Below, piece by piece: positions 1-6,517 of a stretch of 9,052 nt of DNA. Positions within the stretch are counted from its first letter, which is position 1; each line of letters begins with the position of its first letter. Made by a program: the position numbers and the translations under genes. Under the pieces are notes generated by a model. The model did no database searches. It was not told where the DNA came from and saw only the letters and a list, made by a program, of their open reading frames with translations. Source of the DNA: Promethearchaeota archaeon (lineage in GTDB: Archaea; Asgardarchaeota; Lokiarchaeia; Sigynarchaeales; MK-D1); the NCBI GenBank assembly GCA_016839385.1, contig JAEOUK010000012.1, positions 1 to 9,052 on the forward strand, given 5' to 3'.

Positions 1-1560
1 AAGAAATTCAGCAACTTCTATCCCAATCATATCTCCGCCAAGAACCAATACTTTGTTTCCTTGAGGAATTTTGCCTCTCAAAACTTCAGAATAGGGAAGA
101 TATGGAATGTTAACTAATCCCTTGATGTCCGGAGTTTTTTCCATTATACCTGTAGCAATGACAATTATTTCTGGTTTAAACTGATTAACTATATCCCTTG
201 TGAAAGGCATACTTGTTTTAACTTCAATTTTGTACTCACTTATTACAAAATTATAATAATCTACTAAATTCTGAACTTCTGCTTTGAAAGGAGCAACTTT
301 TGCTAGATTTAAAGAACCACCAATTTCCTTTTCCTTTTCAATGAGTAGAACATCGTGTCCTCTCAATTTCGTTACGCGAGCTAATTCTAGTCCTGCGGGA
401 CCTCCTCCCACAACTAAAATCTTCTTAGGATTAGTGGTTTGAATTAATTCTTCATCTGTGCCTGTTAGGTTTGCATTAATTGCACATTCAACTTGCTGTT
501 CCGTCATAATCTGATTAAGACATGCGTTACAACCAATACATTTTCTGATACTTTCCCTTCTATTTTCTTTAATTTTATTTGGAAACTCAGGATCAGCTAT
601 CAATGCACGCCCTATTGAAAGCAAATCTATCTTTGTATCTTGTAAAATCTTTTCTGCATACTCTGGTGTGTTAATCCTTCCAACGACTGCAACTGGAACA
701 TTTTTAAGAGCTTTTTTTATCTTAGAAGCATTATCAACAAAACAACCTTTCTGATAATTCATATATGGAACTACTGGGAATCTGGGACTATCAAATACTC
801 CTCCAGTAATGTTGAATAAATCTACCCCTTCTTTCTCAAGAATCTTGGCTATTTCGATTGTGTCCTCAACTTCCAGGCCCTCTTCAATGTAGTCACTTCC
901 ATTTAATCTAAAGCCAATTATGAAATCCTCTCCACATTTGGTTCTTACTTCACGGAGAACCTCAATCAGTGCTCTGGTTCTGTTCTCATAGGATTGTCCT
1001 CCATAGATGTCGTCACGTTTGTTTGTTCTTAATGATAGAAACTGGTTGAGTAGATATCCATGACCTGCATGTATTTCTACTCCAACAAATCCTGCTTTTT
1101 TTGCTCTTAAACAAGCCTCCCCATACCCTTTAACAATTTTTTTAATTTGCTTTATAGTTAATGGAACAGGAGTCTCACCTGCCATTTCAAATGGAACTGC
1201 TGATGGTGCAACAGCTTGTAAACCAATCATATAAGATGAAGCTTGGGCACCTGCATGATATATTTGTAATAAAGCATGAGCACCATGTTGTTCAATAACA
1301 TCTACTAATTGTTTGAATCTTTTGATACGTTTGTTATTATCGATACTTAACATATTTGCAGTACCAGCACCGTTTTTGTCAAAGTAAGCTCCTTCAACTA
1401 TTATTAGTCCTGCCCCTCCTTTTGCGCGCAATTCATAGTACTTAATTAGTTTATCATAGATGTTGCCTTCTTCATCACCAAAATTTGTGTCCATTCCTGG
1501 CATTATTATGCGATTCCGAAGAGTTGTTTTGTTTAAAACAAATGATTCAAGCAGTTTCAT
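1..1560 (-). CDS. NADH:flavin oxidoreductase, OYE / 2,4-dienoyl-CoA reductase type (C-terminus outside window)
   Basis: The reading frame is open from ATG 1558-1560 to the window edge (520 codons), so the last part is missing. Residues 1-335 are an FMN-binding TIM barrel: the start LNKTTLRNRIIMPGM, the active-site region HAGHGYLLNQFLSLRTNKRDD (H167 and Y169 in the catalytic stretch), YGGQSYENR, and the phosphate-binding end GRALIADP (from 317). A cysteine cluster C341-x2-C344-x2-C347-x11-C359 would bind [4Fe-4S]. A Rossmann region follows with GGGPAG at 385-390 and a second dinucleotide motif GGDMIGIE near 508-515. This order matches FadH-type dienoyl-CoA reductases and trimethylamine dehydrogenase, which pass electrons from NAD(P)H through FAD and FeS to FMN to reduce an enoyl substrate, or the reverse. 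The substrate cannot be read from the sequence. The enzyme should be cytosolic. A GGAG lies 8 bases before the ATG. The gene is divergent from the PLP enzyme at 1670. Confidence 0.93.
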   Translation of the reverse strand, partial: MKLLESFVLNKTTLRNRIIMPGMDTNFGDEEGNIYDKLIKYYELRAKGGAGLIIVEGAYFDKNGAGTANMLSIDNNKRIKRFKQLVDVIEQHGAHALLQIYHAGAQASSYMIGLQAVAPSAVPFEMAGETPVPLTIKQIKKIVKGYGEACLRAKKAGFVGVEIHAGHGYLLNQFLSLRTNKRDDIYGGQSYENRTRALIEVLREVRTKCGEDFIIGFRLNGSDYIEEGLEVEDTIEIAKILEKEGVDLFNITGGVFDSPRFPVVPYMNYQKGCFVDNASKIKKALKNVPVAVVGRINTPEYAEKILQDTKIDLLSIGRALIADPEFPNKIKENRRESIRKCIGCNACLNQIMTEQQVECAINANLTGTDEELIQTTNPKKILVVGGGPAGLELARVTKLRGHDVLLIEKEKEIGGSLNLAKVAPFKAEVQNLVDYYNFVISEYKIEVKTSMPFTRDIVNQFKPEIIVIATGIMEKTPDIKGLVNIPYLPYSEVLRGKIPQGNKVLVLGGDMIGIEVAEFL

Positions 1561-1568
1561 GATTATAG

Positions 1569-1572
1569 CTCC
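1569..1572 (-). promoter_or_regulatory. Shine-Dalgarno site of the flavin oxidoreductase
   Basis: On the minus strand GGAG sits 8 bases before ATG 1560. It supports that start codon. Confidence 0.5.
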
Positions 1573-1600
1573 ATTTCTGCAAATCAACAAGTAATAGTCA

Positions 1601-1608
1601 CATAAAAA
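1601..1608 (-). promoter_or_regulatory. TATA-like box for the flavin oxidoreductase
   Basis: The minus strand reads TTTTTATG here, about 41-48 bases before the ATG. This would place transcription start near 1578 and leave a leader of about 18 bases containing the GGAG. The 109-bp intergenic region is shared with the divergent gene at 1670. Confidence 0.35.
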
Positions 1609-1626
1609 CATTTCATAACTTCATTC

Positions 1627-1634
1627 AATAAAAT
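1627..1634 (+). promoter_or_regulatory. Weak TATA-like box for the PLP enzyme
   Basis: AATAAAAT lies about 36-43 bases before ATG 1670. There is no Shine-Dalgarno motif at a usable distance (GGTG at 1642-1645 is too far), so a leaderless or near-leaderless transcript is likely. The match to an archaeal TATA consensus is poor. Confidence 0.25.
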
Positions 1635-1669
1635 TCAAGAAGGTGCATTGATTAAAGGCCATGGTATAG

Positions 1670-2731
1670 ATGGATAAAGAAATACCTCTCTTTAAGCAGT
1701 TTCCTAAATTGAAGGTCATTCCATGGGTTTCTGTAATTAAATCTCCAACGCCTGTTGAAAAAATGAATTATCTGAGTAATGAATTAGGAAGGGAAATTTG
1801 GGTTAAACGTGACGATTTAACTCATGAGGTATATGGAGGGAACAAACCTCGTAAATATGAGTTTGTTTTTGCAGATGCACTTGCAAAAGGAAAGAAAAAG
1901 ATTCTAACAATAGGATCGATAGGTACAAATCATGGGTTAGCAACGACAGTTCATGCAAAGAGGTTTGGTTTGAAAACACATCTTTACTTGATTGAGCAGA
2001 AAGTATCTCCTGAAGTGTTAGAGAACCTTAAATGTCACCATTACTTTGGTGCTAAATTACATTTAATGAGAAACAGTAGGCATCGCAAAATAGCTACAAA
2101 AGTTAAATCTCTCTTTGATAGAAGATCATATTTCGTGTCAATGGGAGCAAGTTCCCCACTAGGAACACTAGGGTTTGTTAATGCTGCTTTTGAATTAAAG
2201 GAACAGATAGAGAACAAAGAAATTCCTGAACCAGATAAATTGTTTGTGACCGTAGGTTCTTTGGCAACTTGTGCTGGTTTAGTTCTTGGTTTAGAATTGG
2301 CGAAAATTAAAACACAAGTTATAGGAATTGGAGTTACAGATCCCTCTTGGAGTTCAAAGAAGCATACAATAGAGCTTGCATTAAAAGCGATGGAAATCAT
2401 GAGAACCGTAGAACCCTCTATTCCAGATGTTTCTAAACAACTTGAAAAAAGGTTGATTGTTGATCATTCCTATTTTGGAGGTAAGTATGGAGAATCTACA
2501 CCAGAGGGATTAGAAGCTATAGAAATAGCTAAGCATGATGGGCTTCATCTAGAATATGTTTACACCGGTAAAACACTCAGTGGGCTTATAGATTATGTAG
2601 GAAAAGGAAAAATTGCTAAAGACGATGTATCTCTTTTTTGGAGCTCAAAAAGTTCAGCTGATTTATCCCAATATGTAAAACAAATAAATTACAAAGATTT
2701 GCCCCAAAAATTCCATAAGTTCTTCATTTGA
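1670..2731 (+). CDS. PLP-dependent enzyme, ACC deaminase / D-cysteine desulfhydrase family
   Basis: The protein has 353 residues, the usual length for this fold-type-II family. Visible landmarks are VKRDDLTHEVYGGNKPRKYEF at 45-65, where K59 should form the Schiff base with pyridoxal phosphate; GSIGTNHG at 82-89, the family's substrate-binding SNH loop with T for S; GASSPLGTLGFVNAAFEL at 159-176; the phosphate-loop region VGSLATCAG at 195-203; and YTGKTLSGLID at 298-308, near-diagnostic of D-cysteine desulfhydrases. Members deaminate ACC or release H2S or ammonia from D-cysteine and related amino acids. Two canonical segments are altered: the phosphate loop, normally GSGGTxAG, and the C-terminal HTGG motif, replaced by SSKSSAD at 325-331. 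The reaction is therefore uncertain. An ATG at 1661 is followed two codons later by a stop, so 1670 is the first usable start. It is divergent from the flavin oxidoreductase. Confidence 0.88.
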   Translation: MDKEIPLFKQFPKLKVIPWVSVIKSPTPVEKMNYLSNELGREIWVKRDDLTHEVYGGNKPRKYEFVFADALAKGKKKILTIGSIGTNHGLATTVHAKRFGLKTHLYLIEQKVSPEVLENLKCHHYFGAKLHLMRNSRHRKIATKVKSLFDRRSYFVSMGASSPLGTLGFVNAAFELKEQIENKEIPEPDKLFVTVGSLATCAGLVLGLELAKIKTQVIGIGVTDPSWSSKKHTIELALKAMEIMRTVEPSIPDVSKQLEKRLIVDHSYFGGKYGESTPEGLEAIEIAKHDGLHLEYVYTGKTLSGLIDYVGKGKIAKDDVSLFWSSKSSADLSQYVKQINYKDLPQKFHKFFI

Positions 2732-2772
2732 ATATAGTTTACCCTCTCTTCTAGTAAGGTGGGATGTGCCCT

Positions 2773-2818
2773 CTTATATCTTACCTTCTAACCAGGGAGA
2801 CAATATAAGAAGGTAGAT
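2773..2818. repeat. Overlapping inverted repeats (alternative hairpins)
   Basis: CTTATAT (2773-2779) is complementary to ATATAAG (2803-2809). ATCTTACCTTCT (2778-2789) is complementary, with one bulged base, to AGAAGGTAGAT (2808-2818). The arms overlap, so only one of the two stems can form fully. The element lies 42 bases after the PLP enzyme stop codon and before a T-rich stretch. Confidence 0.5.
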
Positions 2819-2830
2819 GGATTTATTGTA

Positions 2831-2854
2831 GTTTTTCTTTTGATTTGGCTTTTT
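2831..2854 (+). terminator. T-rich terminator after the PLP enzyme gene
   Basis: GTTTTTCTTTT followed closely by a second T5 run is the type of U-rich signal used by archaeal RNA polymerase. It follows the overlapping inverted repeats at 2773-2818 and precedes the convergent TetR gene end. The 2732-2865 gap holds nothing else recognisable. Confidence 0.5.
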
Positions 2855-2865
2855 AAAATGTTATT

Positions 2866-3435
2866 TTATATAGCTATGGACTTCCAAGCAATCCTACGGG
2901 CATCGTTTATCTCTTTTTCATTCATTGTTTGAATATTACTAAAATGAAAATTAAGAAGAGTAATTATGGGAATGAATGCGAATGATATTAAGATTGGAAT
3001 TGGAAGGTCTTGAATTACTTTATCTTTAATTCCTTTTGTAAAAATTTCTGCTACATAATTGATTAATTCAAATTCGTCAGTTTTGATGTCTTCCATCATT
3101 TTAGTTTGTTCAAATTGTTCGCGATATTGAATATATTCCGGATGCTTTAGATAAAAAGAGAATGAATTAAGCCAAATAGCACTGAATCGTTCCTCTAAAG
3201 ACATATTTGGATCAATGTTTGTGAGAACAGAATCTCCGGCTTTCTTTCTTATTTCATAATAAATTACAGTCAACAAATCTTCCTTATTTTTGAAGTATAT
3301 GTAAATTGTAGCAGGAGAAACATTAGCTTTTTTAGCAATTTTCGAAATAGAAATACCTGAAAATCCTAACTCATTAGTTAATTCAATTGAAGACTTTACA
3401 ACCGCATCATACTTCTTCTGGTCACGCGTTCTCAT
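2866..3435 (-). CDS. TetR/AcrR-family transcriptional repressor
   Basis: This is a 189-residue protein of typical TetR length. Residues 7-55 form the conserved DNA-binding domain: a first helix (KKYDAVVKSSIELTNELGF), then ISISKIAKKANVSPATIYIYFKNKEDLL, with the recognition helix at about 40-48. Residues 60-189 are the variable, mostly helical ligand-binding and dimerisation domain, so the inducer cannot be predicted. The frame extends to an ATG at 3459, but that codon lies inside the operator and upstream of the predicted transcription start. ATG 3435 fits the promoter and the usual TetR N-terminus. It is divergent from the MBL hydrolase, and both promoters carry the same 20-bp site, so it very probably represses itself and the hydrolase. 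TetR regulators are much commoner in bacteria, so transfer from bacteria is possible. Confidence 0.92.
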   Translation of the reverse strand: MRTRDQKKYDAVVKSSIELTNELGFSGISISKIAKKANVSPATIYIYFKNKEDLLTVIYYEIRKKAGDSVLTNIDPNMSLEERFSAIWLNSFSFYLKHPEYIQYREQFEQTKMMEDIKTDEFELINYVAEIFTKGIKDKVIQDLPIPILISFAFIPIITLLNFHFSNIQTMNEKEINDARRIAWKSIAI

Positions 3436-3444
3436 GGTGAGACA

Positions 3445-3464
3445 TAAGTAAACATTCATTCATT
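3445..3464 (-). promoter_or_regulatory. Operator copy 1, over the tetR transcription start
   Basis: The plus strand reads TAAGTAAACATTCATTCATT. It matches operator copy 2 (3541-3560) at 17 of 20 positions. The half-site CATTCA is intact; the opposite half is degenerate (TAAACA against TGAATG). It lies between the tetR TATA box and ATG 3435, where a bound repressor would block polymerase. Confidence 0.65.
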
Positions 3465-3466
3465 TA

Positions 3467-3480
3467 ACTTTTTATATCTA
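3467..3480 (-). promoter_or_regulatory. TATA box of the tetR gene
   Basis: The minus strand reads AGATATAAAAAG here, a good archaeal TATA box. Start would be near 3449, giving a leader of about 14 bases before ATG 3435 and excluding the upstream ATG at 3459. Confidence 0.6.
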
Positions 3481-3534
3481 CCACTATTCTAAATACCCTG
3501 TTAAGGCTCGTTTAATCTCTGTAGCTAATAGAAA

Positions 3535-3544
3535 CATATATAAG
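3535..3544 (+). promoter_or_regulatory. TATA box of the MBL-fold hydrolase gene
   Basis: CATATATAAG is a strong archaeal TATA box. Transcription should start near 3565, just before the GGTGA ribosome binding site. The operator begins inside the last bases of this box. Confidence 0.65.
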
Positions 3545-3560
3545 TGAATGTTCATTCATT
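3541..3560 (+). promoter_or_regulatory. Operator copy 2, abutting the hydrolase TATA box
   Basis: TAAGTGAATGTTCATTCATT contains the perfect inverted repeat TGAATG-TT-CATTCA (3545-3558), a size and symmetry typical of TetR-family operators. It is in the same orientation on the plus strand as copy 1, 96 bp away. Confidence 0.7.
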
Positions 3561-3566
3561 AATGTT

Positions 3567-3571
3567 GGTGA
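3567..3571 (+). promoter_or_regulatory. Shine-Dalgarno site that fixes the hydrolase start
   Basis: GGTGA lies 5 bases before ATG 3577. The longer in-frame starts (GTG 3544, ATG 3562) have no such motif and lie in the operator or upstream of the likely transcription start. Confidence 0.6.
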
Positions 3572-3576
3572 CCAAT

Positions 3577-4299
3577 ATGAATAATGCAAAAGAAGGGAAA
3601 ACACAAATAGTTCCCATTCAGCAGTTTAAAATTCCTGATTTTATTTCACGAATAGATTTAGAAAAAGTTAATTGTTACCTCATAGAAACGGAAAAAGGTT
3701 TCATTCTAATTGATACAGGTTTCAGTAAAAGCAGAAGTGCGCTAGATGCCTTTTTATCAAATAAAGGAATAACCTCTAAAAATCAAAAATTAAAACTGAT
3801 ACTTCTCACACATGGTGATTTTGATCATAGCGGAAATGCAAAATATCTAAAAGAGAAATATAATTCAAAAATTGCTATACATAACGATGATATTGGCATG
3901 GTGGAATATGGTGATATCTCTTGGAATAGGAATATGAGCGCATTTCTTAGAGTTTTAGGGAAATTAGTGACTGTATTTCTTGGGATGCAATTGAAGAAAA
4001 AAGACAGATTTTTTCCTGATATTATACTTGAAAATGAAAAGAGACTTGATGAGTATGGTTTAGATGCCAAAATCCTTGCTTTACCCGGTCATTCTAAAGG
4101 TTCTGTAGGCGTCTTAACAAACGATGGACATTTCTTTTGCGGTGATATTCTTGAAAACATAAAACAACCTGAGCAAGCAAGCATGGTGTCAGACAGCAAT
4201 GATATGAAACAAAGTATTGCAAAAATAGAATCTTTAGAGTTCAAATACGCATATCCTGGTCATGGAAGACCTTTTGAGAAGAAAATAATGTCCTTGTAG
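3577..4299 (+). CDS. Metallo-beta-lactamase-fold hydrolase, HxDxDH variant
   Basis: This is a 240-residue cytosolic protein without a signal peptide. It has the MBL-fold ligand series: THGDFDHSGN (H79, D81, D83, H84), PGHSKGSVGV (H172), FFCGDIL (D190) and YPGHG (H229). The usual second histidine of the HxHxDH motif is aspartate (D81), a variant seen in part of the superfamily that can alter metal occupancy at site 1. The opening strand region VNCYLIETEKGFILIDTGF at about 31-49 is typical of glyoxalase-II-like and lactonase-like members. The substrate is not evident. The start at ATG 3577 is chosen from the GGTGA site and promoter geometry. It is controlled by the divergent TetR repressor through operator copy 2, so the enzyme is probably induced by a compound it acts on or one related to that compound. 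It is convergent with eutA. Confidence 0.9.
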   Translation: MNNAKEGKTQIVPIQQFKIPDFISRIDLEKVNCYLIETEKGFILIDTGFSKSRSALDAFLSNKGITSKNQKLKLILLTHGDFDHSGNAKYLKEKYNSKIAIHNDDIGMVEYGDISWNRNMSAFLRVLGKLVTVFLGMQLKKKDRFFPDIILENEKRLDEYGLDAKILALPGHSKGSVGVLTNDGHFFCGDILENIKQPEQASMVSDSNDMKQSIAKIESLEFKYAYPGHGRPFEKKIMSL

Positions 4300-4305
4300 G
4301 ATAAT

Positions 4306-4325
4306 CTCTGAACAGAGCTCCTCTG
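4306..4325. repeat. Short inverted repeats between the convergent hydrolase and eutA genes
   Basis: CTCTG (4306-4310), CAGAG (4313-4317) and CTCTG (4321-4325) form two overlapping 5-bp stems sharing the middle arm. It is probably part of a 3' boundary; the shortness limits confidence. Confidence 0.3.
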
Positions 4326-4332
4326 AAAAAAA
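4326..4332 (-). terminator. U7 tract directly after eutA
   Basis: Seven consecutive A on the plus strand give U7 in the eutA transcript, two bases after its TGA stop (4335-4337). This is a typical archaeal U-rich terminator. Confidence 0.45.
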
Positions 4333-4334
4333 TA

Positions 4335-6473
4335 TCATTGAGAGTTCTTACTTTTATTAAAAACTAAACTCTTCACAGTAACAGGAAAAGCTTGACCTGA
4401 GTAAAGCGGAGCACCGATATCGATCCAATCTCCTTCTTCTAGCTCTAATTCATCCATACAAATTAGATTGGTTTGTAAAGCTGTATCTCTACGCAGAGCG
4501 ATTCCCAACGATCCACCCATATCTTGATCAAAAATCAAAATAACCATTTTGTTATCAGAAACTGAGTTTGGTAGAGCTTCTTCAATAGTTTGAGCGAAAT
4601 CAGACAAATAGAAGTTATTTCTGTAAATTGGATCCTTGAAATATAAAGCGACTAAATCCTCACCTTCTTTCATATCAAATCTCTTGAAAGCATTGTTAAT
4701 CTCTTCCTTGAGTTTCTCTGGACTATAATTTTCTTTGCGGATATTTACATTGATTACAGGAATATTTTCCAGAGGGAACAAAATACTCTTGTCAAAATAG
4801 CACGTGGATCCAGATACTGATAGCGAAAAAGATCCGGCGCCAATAACTGTTGCTCGAATTTTATTTTCAGGTTCAAAAATTGTTAAATTATGTTTTTTTA
4901 TTAATGATTGGATTTCTTCTGCAAGATACAAACCAATATCATCAAATGTCTTTTTTTCTCCATAAATCATCTCTGCAACTCCACCTGAGAACGAATAACC
5001 ATCAACGGGGATGTTGAAATCTAGGTCACTTGTCATCATTAATTCCTTAGCAACTTTGCTTTTTGCTGGACCTCTCATCACTTCAATCAAAGCCTTAGCA
5101 TATTCTTTTGCTATTGCTCTAGCCTCATTTTCAGGAATTGTGTCTCCAATTTGATAATTTAAATTGAGATTCTTCATAATAAATTCAGTTGGTTCATCTA
5201 TTCTCCAAATCTTGAGATTTTTATCAATACCTAGTAATCTGCCTCCCACATTTATGCATGATGTACTCGTAACTTGGCCTTTAGAGGCAATTGCAATATT
5301 ACTAGTACCTCCACCAACATCTATGTTCATTATCGTATTTCCTTCTTTGAGAGTTTGGTCAACAATACCGCTTCCCATAGCTCCTAGCAAGGATTCGAAA
5401 TTAGGTCCTGCTGCAGCGCTGACAAATTTCCCAGTTGACGAAGATAATCTTTTCACGATTTCTTCTGCATTTTGCTTCTTTGCAGTTTCTCCTGTAACTA
5501 TAACAGCACCAGTGTCCACCATCTTTGCTGTAATTCCTGCTTTCTTATATTCCTCTTCAAAAAATTTTACAACAGTATCTATATCGATAGTAAACCGATC
5601 TATCAAGGGGGTGTCTATTATATTGCCTTCGTAGATTAGTTTTCTATTTATCAAATGAAAACGATTGGACATGTTCATGAAACTCTGTTCTCTTCGTAGA
5701 GTTAAGCCTGAAAATACAAGATGTGATGTGGAAGAACCAACATCAATTCCAACACTTAAAACATTCAAGTATTCTCCAAGGTCGTCATTTGCTTGAGAAA
5801 GCATTTCGGGAAATATCTCAGCTAACTTGAACTGATTTTGTTGACTCTCCTTAATTTCTGTACTTGAATACCCCATTAACTCTCTTGCTGGTTTTATTTG
5901 TATTTTTGAATCCCTTTTTGGTTCTTTGGAACCTTCTTCTACACTTACAATTCTTATTTCTAATTCTTTATCATGATGTTTAGGCAATTCTATAGTATCG
6001 TCCGAATTCAATAACTGTATTTTCAAATCCTCAGGAATTTCAAAAAAATCTTCACATGCTGTACAGAAGAACCTGATTGTAGTTGATTTATCACTGCCTG
6101 GAAGCACAGGACCGTCTTCAGTAGGGCGTCGAATTTTATTATCAACTTGTCTCTGAATACTTGCAAGAACAATGTCAAACATTTCTGAGATTCTATCACA
6201 TAAATTATCAAAGATCTTACTTTTTTCAAGAACTGATTCAAGTGCTGGTCTGAATTCTGAAATGAGACGATAAAATTGTGACAGTTCTGTTTTATCTTCT
6301 TTTTCATGTTGTTTAATCAATGAATCATATTCCTTCTCAAATTTACCGCCTAATTCTTCAGCGTTTTCTTTATTATATTTATCAAAGAATGCATGAACCG
6401 TTCCTATAACTGTCCATCTTTGTGTTTCTAAATCTACTTTGATTTTTGATTCATCGTCTATTTTTCCAGACAT
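4335..6473 (-). CDS. eutA: EutA-type ethanolamine ammonia-lyase reactivase with 240-residue N-terminal extension
   Basis: Residues 241-712 match EutA (about 470 residues), the actin/Hsp70-fold ATPase that exchanges damaged cobalamin for adenosylcobalamin in ethanolamine ammonia-lyase. Visible are phosphate-1 VGIDVGSSTSHLVFS (241-255), phosphate-2 NIDVGGGTSNIAIA (383-396), the adenosine-site region GYSFSGGVAEMIYG (492-505), GAGSFSLSVSGSTCYFD (545-561), and the EutA-specific end with IFDQDMGGSLG and DELELEEGDWIDIGAPL. Residues 1-240 are not part of ordinary EutA: a helical, charged stretch (about 15-115), then TTIRFFCTACEDFFEIPEDL with C137-x2-C140 and H166-H167 nearby, suggesting a small zinc site, then a charged linker. 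No EutB or EutC is present in the window, so the client enzyme is unknown. The ATG lies 32 bases from a good TATA box with no ribosome binding site, so the transcript is nearly leaderless. It is divergent from the small winged-helix gene. Confidence 0.9.
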   Translation of the reverse strand: MSGKIDDESKIKVDLETQRWTVIGTVHAFFDKYNKENAEELGGKFEKEYDSLIKQHEKEDKTELSQFYRLISEFRPALESVLEKSKIFDNLCDRISEMFDIVLASIQRQVDNKIRRPTEDGPVLPGSDKSTTIRFFCTACEDFFEIPEDLKIQLLNSDDTIELPKHHDKELEIRIVSVEEGSKEPKRDSKIQIKPARELMGYSSTEIKESQQNQFKLAEIFPEMLSQANDDLGEYLNVLSVGIDVGSSTSHLVFSGLTLRREQSFMNMSNRFHLINRKLIYEGNIIDTPLIDRFTIDIDTVVKFFEEEYKKAGITAKMVDTGAVIVTGETAKKQNAEEIVKRLSSSTGKFVSAAAGPNFESLLGAMGSGIVDQTLKEGNTIMNIDVGGGTSNIAIASKGQVTSTSCINVGGRLLGIDKNLKIWRIDEPTEFIMKNLNLNYQIGDTIPENEARAIAKEYAKALIEVMRGPAKSKVAKELMMTSDLDFNIPVDGYSFSGGVAEMIYGEKKTFDDIGLYLAEEIQSLIKKHNLTIFEPENKIRATVIGAGSFSLSVSGSTCYFDKSILFPLENIPVINVNIRKENYSPEKLKEEINNAFKRFDMKEGEDLVALYFKDPIYRNNFYLSDFAQTIEEALPNSVSDNKMVILIFDQDMGGSLGIALRRDTALQTNLICMDELELEEGDWIDIGAPLYSGQAFPVTVKSLVFNKSKNSQ

Positions 6474-6492
6474 ATGTTAATAATTTTCCCTG

Positions 6493-6502
6493 AATATAAA
6501 TA
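6493..6502 (+). promoter_or_regulatory. TATA box of the winged-helix gene
   Basis: AATATAAATA lies 34-43 bases before ATG 6536, predicting a start near 6524 and a leader of about 12 bases. The promoter is interleaved with the opposing eutA promoter in a 62-bp gap. Confidence 0.5.
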
Positions 6503-6504
6503 CA

Positions 6505-6512
6505 TTTTTATA
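6505..6512 (-). promoter_or_regulatory. TATA box of eutA
   Basis: The minus strand reads TATAAAAA, preceded by TTAG. The predicted start is near 6482, about 9 bases before the eutA ATG. Confidence 0.55.
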
Positions 6513-6517
6513 CTAAA

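Noticed and set aside
2041..2400. 119-codon minus-strand frame inside the PLP enzyme gene
   Set aside because: Antisense to a conserved enzyme, no promoter or ribosome binding site.
3436..3459. Longer TetR start at ATG 3459
   Set aside because: It lies inside the operator and upstream of the transcription start predicted from the TATA box at 3467-3480; ATG 3435 fits the family N-terminus.
3544..3576. Longer MBL hydrolase starts at GTG 3544 or ATG 3562
   Set aside because: They fall in the operator or before the predicted transcription start, and only ATG 3577 has a GGTGA site at 5 bases.
3825..4070. 81-codon minus-strand frame inside the MBL hydrolase gene
   Set aside because: Antisense shadow of the metal-site region.
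5164..5634. 156-codon plus-strand frame inside eutA
   Set aside because: It is antisense to the conserved EutA ATPase core; a shadow frame.
6023..6307. 94-codon minus-strand frame in another phase inside eutA
   Set aside because: It overlaps the EutA N-terminal extension in the same direction, with no start signals and no recognisable domain.
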